Part shown: positions 37,634-48,571 of the stretch, one piece after another
Layout of the letters: every line of letters begins with the position of its first letter
How positions within the stretch are numbered: position 1 is the stretch's first letter
DNA from: Urophycis tenuis
Lineage: Eukaryota; Chordata; Actinopteri; Gadiformes; Phycidae
NCBI GenBank assembly: GCA_036785325.1
Contig: JAXIVH010000020.1
Span: forward strand, 5,747,879 to 5,811,878
Reading direction: 5' to 3'
DNA: 64,000 bases
Notes under the pieces: model-generated
Told to the model about the DNA's origin: nothing
Databases searched by the model: none
What the model saw: only the letters and a program-made list of their open reading frames with translations
Translations under genes and position numbers: made by a program

Positions 37634-37748
37634 TTCACAAAACGACCACTAGATGGAGGCGATGGACCACCACTGAAGAATCAAAAGAAGGCAACCAGCC
37701 TTTAACACAAAGACTAAAAACTCACTCCAGCTGTGATCCTCTTTATCT
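37634..37748. repeat. Subrepeat A of the 2.77-kb unit, with CTCF-like core
   Basis: It pairs with 37941-38064 by TTCACAAAACGACCACTAG, GAATCAAAAGA, ACAAAGA and ACTCCAGC. CCACTAGATGGAGG at 37646-37659 fits the CTCF core CCASYAGRKGGCRS except for A at position 12. On the minus strand it reads as AATAAA-like AT-rich DNA followed by CACAGCTGGAGTGAG, so it could be a relic of a retroelement end. That origin is inference. It recurs in all ten units. Confidence 0.6.
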
Positions 37749-37880
37749 AAATAAATAAATAAACAAAAATGAATAAATAAATAGACTAAATAAATATACA
37801 AATATAAATAAATAAATGAAATATAGATTACCTTACCAACTATTGCAATTACCTATTATTATTATTATTACTTACCTATT

Positions 37881-37932
37881 AATGCAATTTCCCAACCTGG
37901 GAACAATAGAGTATTTCTATTTCTATTTCTAT
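37881..37932 (+). repeat. Truncated LINE/SINE-like 3' tail
   Basis: AATGCAATTTCCCAACCTGGGAACAATAGAGTATTT followed by a short TTTCTA tandem. This layout (CCTGGGA...AATAAAGTAT plus simple repeat) is typical of 3' ends of several fish non-LTR elements and their SINEs. Only the tail is present; no body, tRNA-like head or open frame precedes it. It is repeated once per unit. Confidence 0.5.
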
Positions 37933-37940
37933 AACTCTTC

Positions 37941-38064
37941 TTCACAAAACGACCACTAGGTGGAGACGACGCACCACCAGCGAGGAATCAAAAGAGGAGG
38001 AACAACCTTGAATACAAAGATTAAAACCCACTCCAGCGGTGAGTCTCTCGATGTATTTATTTAC
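37941..38064. repeat. Subrepeat B of the 2.77-kb unit, with second CTCF-like core
   Basis: Diverged partner of 37634-37748. CCACTAGGTGGAGA at 37953-37966 fits the same CTCF core with two mismatches. A third short copy of the CACTCCAGCTGTGACTC part lies near 40018-40040 in the linker. The region that follows, to about 38230, is AT-rich and then GGGGGAGAT-rich, without a gene. Confidence 0.55.
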
Positions 38065-38230
38065 TAAAAAAATATATATTAAATATATATACTCCTCCCA
38101 TCTCTTCTCCCCTGTCTTCCCTCATGGAAATGAGGGAGTTGGGGGAGATAGAGTGTACTAGCCCGATCCGGCGGGGGTGAGTTCAGTCCGTACAGACTGT
38201 CTCACCTTGACTCTACCTTCCTCAATCTCT

Positions 38231-39157
38231 AGCTCTAACTCTAACCCTAGGGATAACCTCAACCCCAACCCTAACCATAGGCCTAACCTTAGCCCTAACC
38301 CTAACTCAACCCTAACACTAACCCTTACCTTGGCCCTAATCTTAACACTAACCTCAACCCCTAACCTTAGCCTTAACACTAACCCTAACCCCTACTCTAA
38401 CTCTAACCCTAACCCCTACTCTAACTCTAACCCTAAGCCTACCCTAACCTCCAACACTAACCCTACCCTAACTCTAACGCTAACCCTAACTCTAACCTTT
38501 GCCCTAACTTTAGCCCTAACCCTAGCCTCAGCCATAACCCTAACCCTAACCTTAGCCCTAACCCTAACCTTAACCCTAACCCTAACCTTGGCCCTAACCT
38601 TAACACTAACCTCAAACCTAACCTTAACCCTAACCTCAGCCATAACCCTAACCCTAACCTTAGCCCTAACCCTAATTCTAGCCCTAACCCTAATCTTAAC
38701 CATAACCTTAACCCTAACCTTGGCCCTAACACTTAACCTTACCTTATCCATAACACTAACCCTAACCTCAACCCTAACCTTAACCCCAATCTCAGCCGTA
38801 ACCCCAACCCTAACCTTATCCCTAACCTTAAACCTAACCCTAACCTCAGCCCTAACCTTAACCCTAACCTCAGCCCTCATCTTAACCCTAACCCCTAACC
38901 CCTAACCTCTAACCCTAACCCTAACCTTACCCTAACCGTAACGCTAACCCTAACCCTTACTCTAACCTTAGCCCTAACCTTAGCCCTAACCGTAACCCTA
39001 ACCTTAACCCTAACCTTAACCCTAAACCGTAACCTTATACCTAACCCTAACCTCAGCCCTAACCTTAACCCTAACCGCAACCCCTCCCATTTACTTCAAA
39101 CCTAACGTTAAGGTTAACTGCTAACTCTACCCCTAAATCTACCCTAACCTTAACCTA
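38231..39157. repeat. Degenerate telomere-like block, unit 1
   Basis: About 0.93 kb built almost wholly from CCCTAA and variants (CCTTAA, CCTCAG, ACTCTA, CCATAA), keeping a six-base register for long stretches. The C-rich strand is +. The frames that stay open on both strands are a direct result of the six-base period and encode only Leu-Thr or Val-Arg type repeats. Near the right end CCTAACGTTAAGGTTAAC switches to G-strand orientation for about two repeats. Confidence 0.93.
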
Positions 39158-39351
39158 CACTTGACATATTGGAGGAAGAAGACAATTACCCAGCATGCAT
39201 TTCATCCGGAAAACTTTTCACAAAAAAACCCATTACCGAAGTACCTACGGCGAGAATAGACTACCCCAAGAAATTGTTGTTTTGGGTGAGGAAAGTAAGC
39301 CATTGAGTCTTCTCTAAGGTCAACTTCCTACACAATCGCTGTAGTCGCGCG

Positions 39352-39720
39352 GTGTATGGGGCACAGGAATTGTTATTAACAGGCTGTTCGGCATGGGGTC
39401 CTGGAGGGGCCAGGGAGGCAGTGCTTAGTCGCGGCTGGCCTTGGCCTTTCCTACCCTGGGACCGACTGGGAAGGCATCGCTGGTCGGGGCTGGTCTTGGT
39501 CTTTCCTAGGTCTGGACACCCATCGCTGAGGATAGCTGCATTGGGGGACCGTGGAGGCAGTGCTTTGTCACAGCTGGCCTCGGTCCTTCGTGACCCCAGT
39601 TTTCTGCTAGTTCATCTGGACCCAACAGAGGACAAGAACCAAGCTCCGGCCCTGATTGGCCAAACCAGGGCTACCTAGCGGTGTTAACAACTGGTTTGTG
39701 CTGGTCAGGGGGTAAGTATG
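39352..39720 (+). other. GC-rich block ending in a perfect 5' splice-site match
   Basis: GC-rich segment with an open stretch of 108 codons that starts only with a GTG, so coding is not supported. It contains GATTGGCCAAACC (CCAAT-box and NF1-like half sites) and ends in GGGGTAAGTATG, a full match to U1 snRNA, at 39712. On the minus strand AGGTAAGTA occurs near 39770-39790. The same block starts at 42129, 44898, 47678, 50445, 53223, 55998, 59006 and 61771. Transcription is possible but unproven. Confidence 0.45.
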
Positions 39721-40245
39721 TGCCCCCTCCTCTCCATAACCAAAACAATGTATCCTAAAAAGTGTTTTACTTACCTTTACTTACCTCGACGTTACCTCAA
39801 CAAATGATCACTCCTAAAAAAGCTTAAACCCAATACCAATTCCATTTCGGAAACGACACACCTTGAGAATTGATCACTCTCGGGGGGGCCTCCCTTGGGT
39901 GAGGGTGTATAGTGACAATGGCCAGAAACACCCTATGATCCCAGGGTCCACTACTGATGACGTGTCCTAATATTTCGATAGCACGTTTATACTAAAATAG
40001 AAATGGAAAAGAAAAGTCTCACTCCAGCTGTGACTCGTCTTTATTCAAATTAGTAAATATACCAATGCATTGGAAGTACCTTCAATCAAACTAGATTGAC
40101 CTTCATCTTGGAACAAAGAAAACCTTTGGGAAAAGGAAAAACAAGTCTATATCTCCAAATCAGCGGTTATATCACAACAAGACAGATAACCATTTCGTTT
40201 TACTTCATTCTTGATAATATGGGAAAAGAGAGCTGCGGATGACTA

Positions 40246-43022
40246 GATATTGGCGAGTGCAACTGCCTTTGATCCCCTATTCAACTACCGAGTCGTTGGA
40301 TGAGGTGGGGGGGGTCATCGAGATAACTCTAACGAACCTAACCGAGCCAGGGCCATCGAAAGAACGGGCTCTCTACACAACCCATTTATATTACCTTACC
40401 AACTGTTATTCACAAAACGACCACTAGATGGAGGCGATGGACCACCACTGAAGAATCAAAAGAAGGCAACCAGCCTTTAACACAAAGACTAAAAACTCAC
40501 TCCAGCTGTGATCCTCTTTATCTAAATAAATAAATAAACAAAAATGAATAAATAAATAGACTAAATAAATATACAAATATAAATAAATAAATTAAATATA
40601 GATTACCTTACCAACTATTGCAATTACCTATTATTATTGTTATTATTATTATTACTTACCTATTAATGCAATTTCCCAACCTGGGAACAATAGAGTATTT
40701 CTATTTCTATTTCTATAACTCTTCTTCACAAAACGACCACTAGGTGGAGACGACGCACCACCAGCGAGGAATCAAAAGAGGAGGAACAACCTTGAATACA
40801 AAGATTAAAACCCACTCCAGCTGTGAGTCTCTCGATGTATTTATTTACTAAAAAAATATATATTAAATATATATACTCCTCCCATCTCTTCTCCCCTGTC
40901 TTCCCTCATGGAAATGAGGGAGTTGGGGGAGATAGAGTGTACTAGCCCGATCCGGCGGGGGTGAGTTCAGTCCGTACAGACTGTCTCACCTTGACTCTAC
41001 CTTCCTCAATCTCTAGCTCTAACTCTAACCCTAGGGATAACCTCAACCCCAACCCTAACCATAGGCCTAACCTTAGCCCTAACCCTAACTCAACCCTAAC
41101 ACTAACCCTTACCTTGGCCCTAATCTTAACACTAACCTCAACCCCTAACCTTAGCCTTAACACTAACTCTAACCCCTACTCTAACTCTAACCCTAACCCC
41201 TACTCTAACTCTAACCCTAAGCCTACCCTAACCTCCAACACTAACCCTACCCTAACTCTAACGCTAACCCTAACTCTAACCTTTGCCCTAACTTTAGCCC
41301 TAACCCTAGCCTCAGCCATAACCCTAACCCTAACCTTAGCCCTAACCCTAACCTTAACCCTAACCCTAACCTTGGCCCTAACCTTAACACTAACCTCAAA
41401 CCTAACCTTAACCCTAACCTCAGCCATAACCCTAACCCTAACTTTAGCCCTAACCCTAATTCTAGCCCTAACCCTAATCTTAACCATAACCTTAACCCTA
41501 ACCTTGGCCCTAACACTTAACCTAACCTTATCCATAACACTAACCCTAACCTCAACCCTAACCTTAACCCCAATCTCAGCCGTAACCCCAACCCTAACCT
41601 TATCCCTAACCTTAAACCTAACCCTAACCTCAGCCCTAACCTTAACCCTAACCTCAGCCCTCATCTTAACCCTAACCCCTAACCTCTAACCCTAACCCTA
41701 ACCTTACCCTAACCGTAACGCTAACCCTAACCCTTACTCTAACCTTAGCCCTAACCTTAGCCCTAACCGTAACCCTAACCTTAACCCTAACCTTAACCCT
41801 AAACCGTAACCTTATACCTAACCCTAACCTCAGCCCTAACCTTAACCCTAACCGCAACCCCTCCCATTTACTTCAAACCTAACGTTAAGGTTAACTGCTA
41901 ACTCTACCCCTAAATCTACCCTAACCTTAACCTACACTTGACATATTGGAGGAAGAAGACAATTACCCAGCATGCATTTCATCCGGAAAACTTTTCACAA
42001 AAAAACCCATTACCGAAGTACCTACGGCGAGAATAGACTACCCCAAGAAATTGTTGTTTTGGGTGAGGAAAGTAAGCCATTGAGTCTTCTCTAAGGTCAA
42101 CTTCCTACACAATCGCTGTAGTCGCGCGGTGTATGGGGCACAGGAATTGTTATTAACAGGCTGTTCGGCATGGGGTCCTGGAGGGGCCAGGGAGGCAGTG
42201 CTTAGTCGCGGCTGGCCTTGGCCTTTCCTACCCTGGGACCGACTGGGAAGGCACCGCTGGTCGGGGCTGGTCTTGGTCTTTCCTAGGTCTGGACACCCAT
42301 CGCTGAGGATAGCTGCATTGGGGGACCGTGGAGGCAGTGCTTTGTCACGGCTGGCCTCGGTCCTTCGTGACCCCAGTTTTCTGCTAGTTCATCTGGACCC
42401 AACAGAGGACAAGAACCAAGCTCCGGCCCTGATTGGCCAAACCAGGGCTACCTAGCGGTGTTAACAACTGGTTTGTGCTGGTCAGGGGGTAAGTATGTGC
42501 CCCCTCCTCTCCATAACCAAAACAATGTATCCTAAAAAGTGTTTTACTTACCTTTACTTACCTCGACGTTACCTCAACAAATGATCACTCCTAAAAAAGC
42601 TTAAACCCAATACCAATTCCATTTCGGAAACGACACACCTTGAGAATTGATCACTCTCGGGGGGGCCTCCCTTGGGTGAGGGTGTATAGTGACAATGGCC
42701 AGAAACACCCTATGATCCCAGGGTCCACTACTGATGACGTGTCCTAATATTTCGATAGCACGTTTATACTAAAATAGAAATGGAAAAGAAAAGTCTCACT
42801 CCAGCTGTGACTCGTCTTTATTCAAATTAGTAAATATACCAATGCATTGGAAGTACCTTCAATCAAACTAGATTGACCTTCATCTTGGAACAAAGAAAAC
42901 CTTTGGGAAAAGGAAAAACAAGTCTATATCTCCAAATCAGCGGTTATATCACAACAAGACAGATAACCATTTCGTTTTACTTCATTCTTGATAATATGGG
43001 AAAAGAGAGCTGCGGATGACTA
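40246..43022. repeat. Array 2 unit 2 (2777 bp)
   Basis: Carries the longer ATT run with a GTT interruption (TTATTATTGTTATTATT), CTCCAGCTGTGAG, and CTAACTTTAGCC inside the telomere-like block. Units 6 and 10 share all three marks. Confidence 0.95.
41015..41934. repeat. Degenerate telomere-like block, unit 2
   Basis: As in unit 1, with CACTAACTCTAACCCC for CACTAACCCTAACCCC and one fewer CCCTAAC near its last third. Confidence 0.93.
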
Positions 43023-45791
43023 GATATTGGCGAGTGCAACTGCCTTTGATCCCCTATTCAACTACCGAGTCGTTGGATGAGGTGGGGGGGGTCATCGAGA
43101 TAACTCTAACGAACCTAACCGAGCCAGGGCCATCGAAAGAACGGGCTCTCTACACAACCCATTTATATTACCTTACCAACTGTTATTCACAAAACGACCA
43201 CTAGATGGAGGCGATGGACCACCACTGAAGAATCAAAAGAAGGCAACCAGCCTTTAACACAAAGACTAAAAACTCACTCCAGCTGTGATCCTCTTTATCT
43301 AAATAAATAAATAAACAAAAATGAATAAATAAATAGACTAAATAAATATACAAATATACATAAATAAATTAAATATAGATTACCTTACCAACTATTGCAA
43401 TTACCTATTATTATTATTATTACTTACCTATTAATGCAATTTCCCAACCTGGGAACAATAGAGTATTTCTATTTCTATTTCTATAACTCTTCTTCACAAA
43501 ACGACCACTAGGTGGAGACGACGCACCACCAGCGAGGAATCAAAAGAGGAGGAACAACCTTGAATACAAAGATTAAAACCCACTCCAGCTGTGAGTCTCT
43601 CGATGTATTTATTTACTAAAAAAAAATATATTAAATATATATACTCCTCCCATCTCTTTTCCCCTGTCTTCCCTCATGGAAATGAGGTTGTTGGGGGAGA
43701 TAGAGTGTACTAGCCCGATCCGGCGGGGGTGAGTTCAGTCCGTACAGACTGTCTCACCTTGACTCTACCTTCCTCAATCTCTAGCTCTAACTCTAACCCT
43801 AGGGATAACCTCAACCCCAACCCTAACCATAGGCCTAACCTTAGCCCTAACCCTAACTCAACCCTAACACTAACCCTTACCTTGGCCCTAATCTTAACAC
43901 TAACCTCAACCCCTAACCTTAGCCTTAACACTAACCCTAACCCCTACTCTAACTCTAACCCTAACCCCTACTCTAACTCTAACCCTAAGCCTACCCTAAC
44001 CTCCAACACTAACCCTACCCTAACTCTAACGCTAACCCTAACTCTAACCTTTGCCCTAACTTTAGCCCTAACCCTAGCCTCAGCCATAACCCTAACCCTA
44101 ACCTTAGCCCTAACCCTAACCTTAACCCTAACCCTAACCTTGGCCCTAACCTTAACACTAACCTCAAACCTAACCTTAACCCTAACCTCAGCCATAACCC
44201 TAACCCTAACCTTAGCCCTAACCCTAATTCTAGCCCTAACCCTAATCTTAACCATAACCTTAACCCTAACCTTGGCCCTAACACTTAACCTAACCTTATC
44301 CATAACACTAACCCTAACCTCAACCCTAACCTTAACCCCAATCTCAGCCGTAACCCCAACCCTAACCTTATCCCTAACCTTAAACCTAACCCTAACCTCA
44401 GCCCTAACCTTAACCCTAACCTCAGCCCTCATCTTAACCCTAACCCCTAACCCCTAACCTCTAACCCTAACCTTACCCTAACCGTAACGCTAACCCTAAC
44501 CCTTACTCTAACCTTAGCCCTAACCTTAGCCCTAACCGTAACCCTAACCTTAACCCTAACCTTAACCCTAAACCGTAACCTTATACCTAACCCTAACCTC
44601 AGCCCTAACCTTAACCCTAACCGCAACCCCTCCCATTTACTTCAAACCTAACGTTAAGGTTAACTGCTAACTCTACCCCTAAATCTACCCTAACCTTAAC
44701 CTACACTTGACATATTGGAGGAAGAAGACAATTACCCAGCATGCATTTCATCCGGAAAACTTTTCACAAAAAAACCCATTACCGAAGTACCTACGGCGAG
44801 AATAGACTACCCCAAGAAATTGTTGTTTTGGGTGAGGAAAGTAAGCCATTGAGTCTTCTCTAAGGTCAACTTCCTACACAATCGCTGTAGTCGTGCGGTG
44901 TATGGGGCACAGGAATTGTTATTAACAGGCTGTTCGGCATGGGGTCCTGGAGGGGCCAGGGAGGCAGTGCTTAGTCGCGGCTGGCCTTGGCCTTTCCTAC
45001 CCTGGGACCGACTGGGAAGGCACCGCTGGTCGGGGCTGGTCTTGGTCTTTCCTAGGTCTGGACACCCATCGCTGAGGATAGCTGCATTGGGGGACCGTGG
45101 AGGCAGTGCTTTGTCACGGCTGGCCTCGGTCCTTCGTGACCCCAGTTTTCTGCTAGTTCATCTGGACCCAACAGAGGACAAGAACCAAGCTCCGGCCCTG
45201 ATTGGCCAAACCAGGGCTACCTAGCGGTGTTAACAACTGGTTTGTGCTGGTCAGGGGGTAAGTATGTGCCCCCTCCTCTCCATAACCAAAACAATGTATC
45301 CTAAAAAGTGTTTTACTTACCTTTACTTACCTCGACGTTACCTCAACAAATGATCACTCCTAAAAAAGCTTAAACCCAATACCAATTCCATTTCGGAAAC
45401 GACACACCTTGAGAATTGATCACTCTCGGGGGGGCCTCCCTTGGGTGAGGGTGTATAGTGACAATGGCCAGAAACACCCTATGATCCCAGGGTCCACTAC
45501 TGATGACGTGTCCTAATATTTCGATAGCACGTTTATACTAAAATAGAAATGGAAAAGAAAAGTCTCACTCCAGCTGTGACTCGTCTTTATTCAAATAAGT
45601 AAATATACCAATGCATTGGAAGTACCTTCAATCAAACTAGATTGACCTTCATCTTGGAACAAAGAAAACCTTTGGGAAAAGGAAAAACAAGTCTATATCT
45701 CCAAATCAGCGGTTATATCACAACAAGACAGATAACCATTTCGTTTTACTTCATTCTTGGTAATATGGGAAAAGAGAGCTGCGGATGACTA
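43023..45791. repeat. Array 2 unit 3 (2769 bp)
   Basis: Short ATT run, CTGTGAG mark, ATACATAAATAAATT in the AT-rich part, and ATGAGGTTGTTGGGG for ATGAGGGAGTTGGGG. Confidence 0.95.
43783..44703. repeat. Degenerate telomere-like block, unit 3
   Basis: Standard form. One CCCTAA is missing after CCCCTAACCTCTAACC compared with unit 1. Confidence 0.93.
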
Positions 45792-48571
45792 GATATTGGC
45801 GAGTGCAACTGCCTTTGATCCCCTATTTAACTACCGAGTCGTTGGATGAGGTGGGGGGGGGGTCATCGAGATAACTCTAACGAACCTAACCGAGCCAGGG
45901 CCATCGAAAGAACGGGCTCTCTACACAACCCATTTATATTACCTTACCAACTGTTATTCACAAAACGACCACTAGATGGAGGCGATGGACCACCACTGAA
46001 GAATCAAAAGAAGGCAACCAGCCTTTAACACAAAGACTAAAAACTCACTCCAGCTGTGATCCTCTTTATCTAAATAAATAAATAAACAAAAATGAATAAA
46101 TAAATAGACTAAATAAATATACAAATATAAATAAATAAATTAAATATAGATTACCTTACCAACTATTGCAATTACCTATTATTATTGTTATTATTATTAT
46201 TACTTACCTATTAATGCAATTTCCCAACCTGGGAACAATAGAGTATTTCTATTTCTATTTCTATAACTCTTCTTCACAAAACGACCACTAGGTGGAGACG
46301 ACGCACCACCAGCGAGGAATCAAAAGAGGAGGAACAACCTTGAATACAAAGATTAAAACCCACTCCAGCTGTGAGTCTCTCGATGTATTTATTTACTAAA
46401 AAAATATATATTAAATATATATACTCCTCCCATCTCTTCTCCCCTGTCTTCCCTCATGGAAATGAGGGAGTTGGGGGAGATAGAGTGTACTAGCCCGATC
46501 CGGCGGGGGTGAGTTCAGTCCGTACAGACTGTCTCACCTTGACTCTACCTTCCTCAATCTCTAGCTCTAACTCTAACCCTAGGGATAACCTCAACCCCAA
46601 CCCTAACCATAGGCCTAACCTTAGCCCTAACCCTAACTCAACCCTAACACTAACCCTTACCTTGGCCCTAATCTTAACACTAACCTCAACCCCTAACCTT
46701 AGCCTTAACACTAACCCTAACCCCTACTCTAACTCTAACCCTAACCCCTACTCTAACTCTAACCCTAAGCCTACCCTAACCTCCAACACTAACCCTACCC
46801 TAACTCTAACGCTAACCCTAACTCTAACCTTTGCCCTAACTTTAGCCCTAACCCTAGCCTCAGCCATAACCCTAACCCTAACCTTAGCCCTAACCCTAAC
46901 CTTAACCCTAACCCTAACCTTGGCCCTAACCTTAACACTAACCTCAAACCTAACCTTAACCCTAACCTCAGCCATAACCCTAACCCTAACCTTAGCCCTA
47001 ACCCTAATTCTAGCCCTAACCCTAATCTTAACCATAACCTTAACCCTAACCTTGGCCCTAACACTTAACCTAACCTTATCCATAACACTAACCCTAACCT
47101 CAACCCTAACCTTAACCCCAATCTCAGCCGTAACCCCAACCCTAACCTTATCCCTAACCTTAAACCTAACCCTAACCTCAGCCCTAACCTTAACCCTAAC
47201 CTCAGCCCTCATCTTAACCCTAACCCCTAACCCCTAACCTCTAACCCTAACCTTACCCTAACCGTAACGCTAACCCTAACCCTTACTCTAACCTTAGCCC
47301 TAACCTTAGCCCTAACCGTAACCCTAACCTTAACCCTAACCTTAACCCTAAACCGTAACCTTATACCTAACCCTAACCTCAGCCCTAACCTTAACCCTAA
47401 CCGCAACCCCTCCCAATTACTTCAAACCTAACGTTAAGGTTAACTGCTAACTCTACCCCTAAATCTACCCTAACCTTAACCTACAGTTGACATATTGGAG
47501 GAAGAAGACAATTACCCAGCATGCATTTCATCCGGAAAACTTTTCACAAAAAAAACCATTACCGAAGTACCTACGGCGAGAATAGACTACCCCAAGAAAT
47601 TGTTGTTTTGGGTGAGGAAAGTAAGCCATTGAGTCTTCTCTAAGGTCAACTTCCTACACAATCGCTGTAGTCGCGCGGTGTATGGGGCACAGGAATTGTT
47701 ATTAACAGGCTGTTCGGCATGGGGTCCTGGAGGGGCCAGGGAGGCAGTGCTTAGTCGCGGCTGGCCTTGGCCTTTCCTACCCTGGGACCGACTGGGAAGG
47801 CACCGCTGGTCGGGGCTGGTCTTGGTCTTTCCTAGGTCTGGACACCTATCGCTGAGGATAGCTGCATTGGGGGACCGTGGAGGCAGTGCTTTGTCACGGC
47901 TGGCCTCGGTCCTTCGTGACCCCAGTTTTCTGCTAGTTCATCTTGACCCAACAGAGGACAAGAACCAAGCTCCGGCCCTGATTGGCCAAACCAGGGCTAC
48001 CTAGCGGTGTTAACAACTGGTTTGTGCTGGTCAGGGGGTAAGTATGTGCCCCCTCCTCTCCATAACCAAAACAATGTATCCTAAAAAGTGTTTTACTTAC
48101 CTTTACTTACCTCGACGTTACCTCAACAAATGATCACTCCTAAAAAAGCTTAAACCCAATACCAATTCCATTTCGGAAACGACACACCTTGAGAATTGAT
48201 CACTCTCGGGGGGGCCTCCCTTGGGTGAGGGTGTATAGTGACAATGGCCAGAAACACCCTATGATCCCAGGGTCCACTACTGATGACGTGTCCTAATATT
48301 TCGATAGCACGTTTATACTAAAATAGAAATGGAAAAGAAAAGTCTCACTCCAGCTGTGACTCGTCTTTATTCAAATAAGTAAATATACCAATGCATTGGA
48401 AGTACCTTCAATCAAACTAGATTGACCTTCATCTTGGAACAAAGAAAACCTTTGGGAAAAGGAAAAACAAGTCTATATCTCCAAATCAGCGGTTATATCA
48501 CAACAAGACAGATAACCATTTCGTTTTACTTCATTCTTGGTAATATGGGAAAAGAGAGCTGCGGATGACTA
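45792..48571. repeat. Array 2 unit 4 (2780 bp)
   Basis: G run one base longer than in units 2 and 3, long ATT run, CCTATTTAACTACC for CCTATTCAACTACC near its start. GGACACCTATCGC replaces GGACACCCATCGC in the GC-rich block. Confidence 0.95.
46563..47483. repeat. Degenerate telomere-like block, unit 4
   Basis: Standard form. It ends CCTACAGTTGAC where others have CCTACACTTGAC, and CCCAATTAC replaces CCCATTTAC near the head-to-head switch. Confidence 0.93.

Larger units (their letters stand above)
37469..40245. repeat. Array 2 unit 1 (2777 bp)
   Basis: First unit after the junction, with an extended G run near 37530 (ten G) and CAACAACCGAG where other units have CAACTACCGAG. It carries CTCCAGCGGTGAG in the second subrepeat and TTCAAATTAG in the linker. 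The linker 39721-40245 contains no gene that I can see. Confidence 0.95.

Noticed and set aside
38177..38905. 242-codon open frame (and 154- and 89-codon frames on the other strand) repeated in most array 2 units
   Set aside because: A six-base repeat of CTAACC type has no stop in two of three frames, so long Leu-Thr, Val-Arg or Leu-Gly frames follow from composition. The starts are GTG or TTG type and the peptide has no fold-like pattern.
39352..39678. 108-codon open frame in the GC-rich block of array 2
   Set aside because: It starts with GTG, matches no family I know, and is conserved only because the whole unit is conserved.
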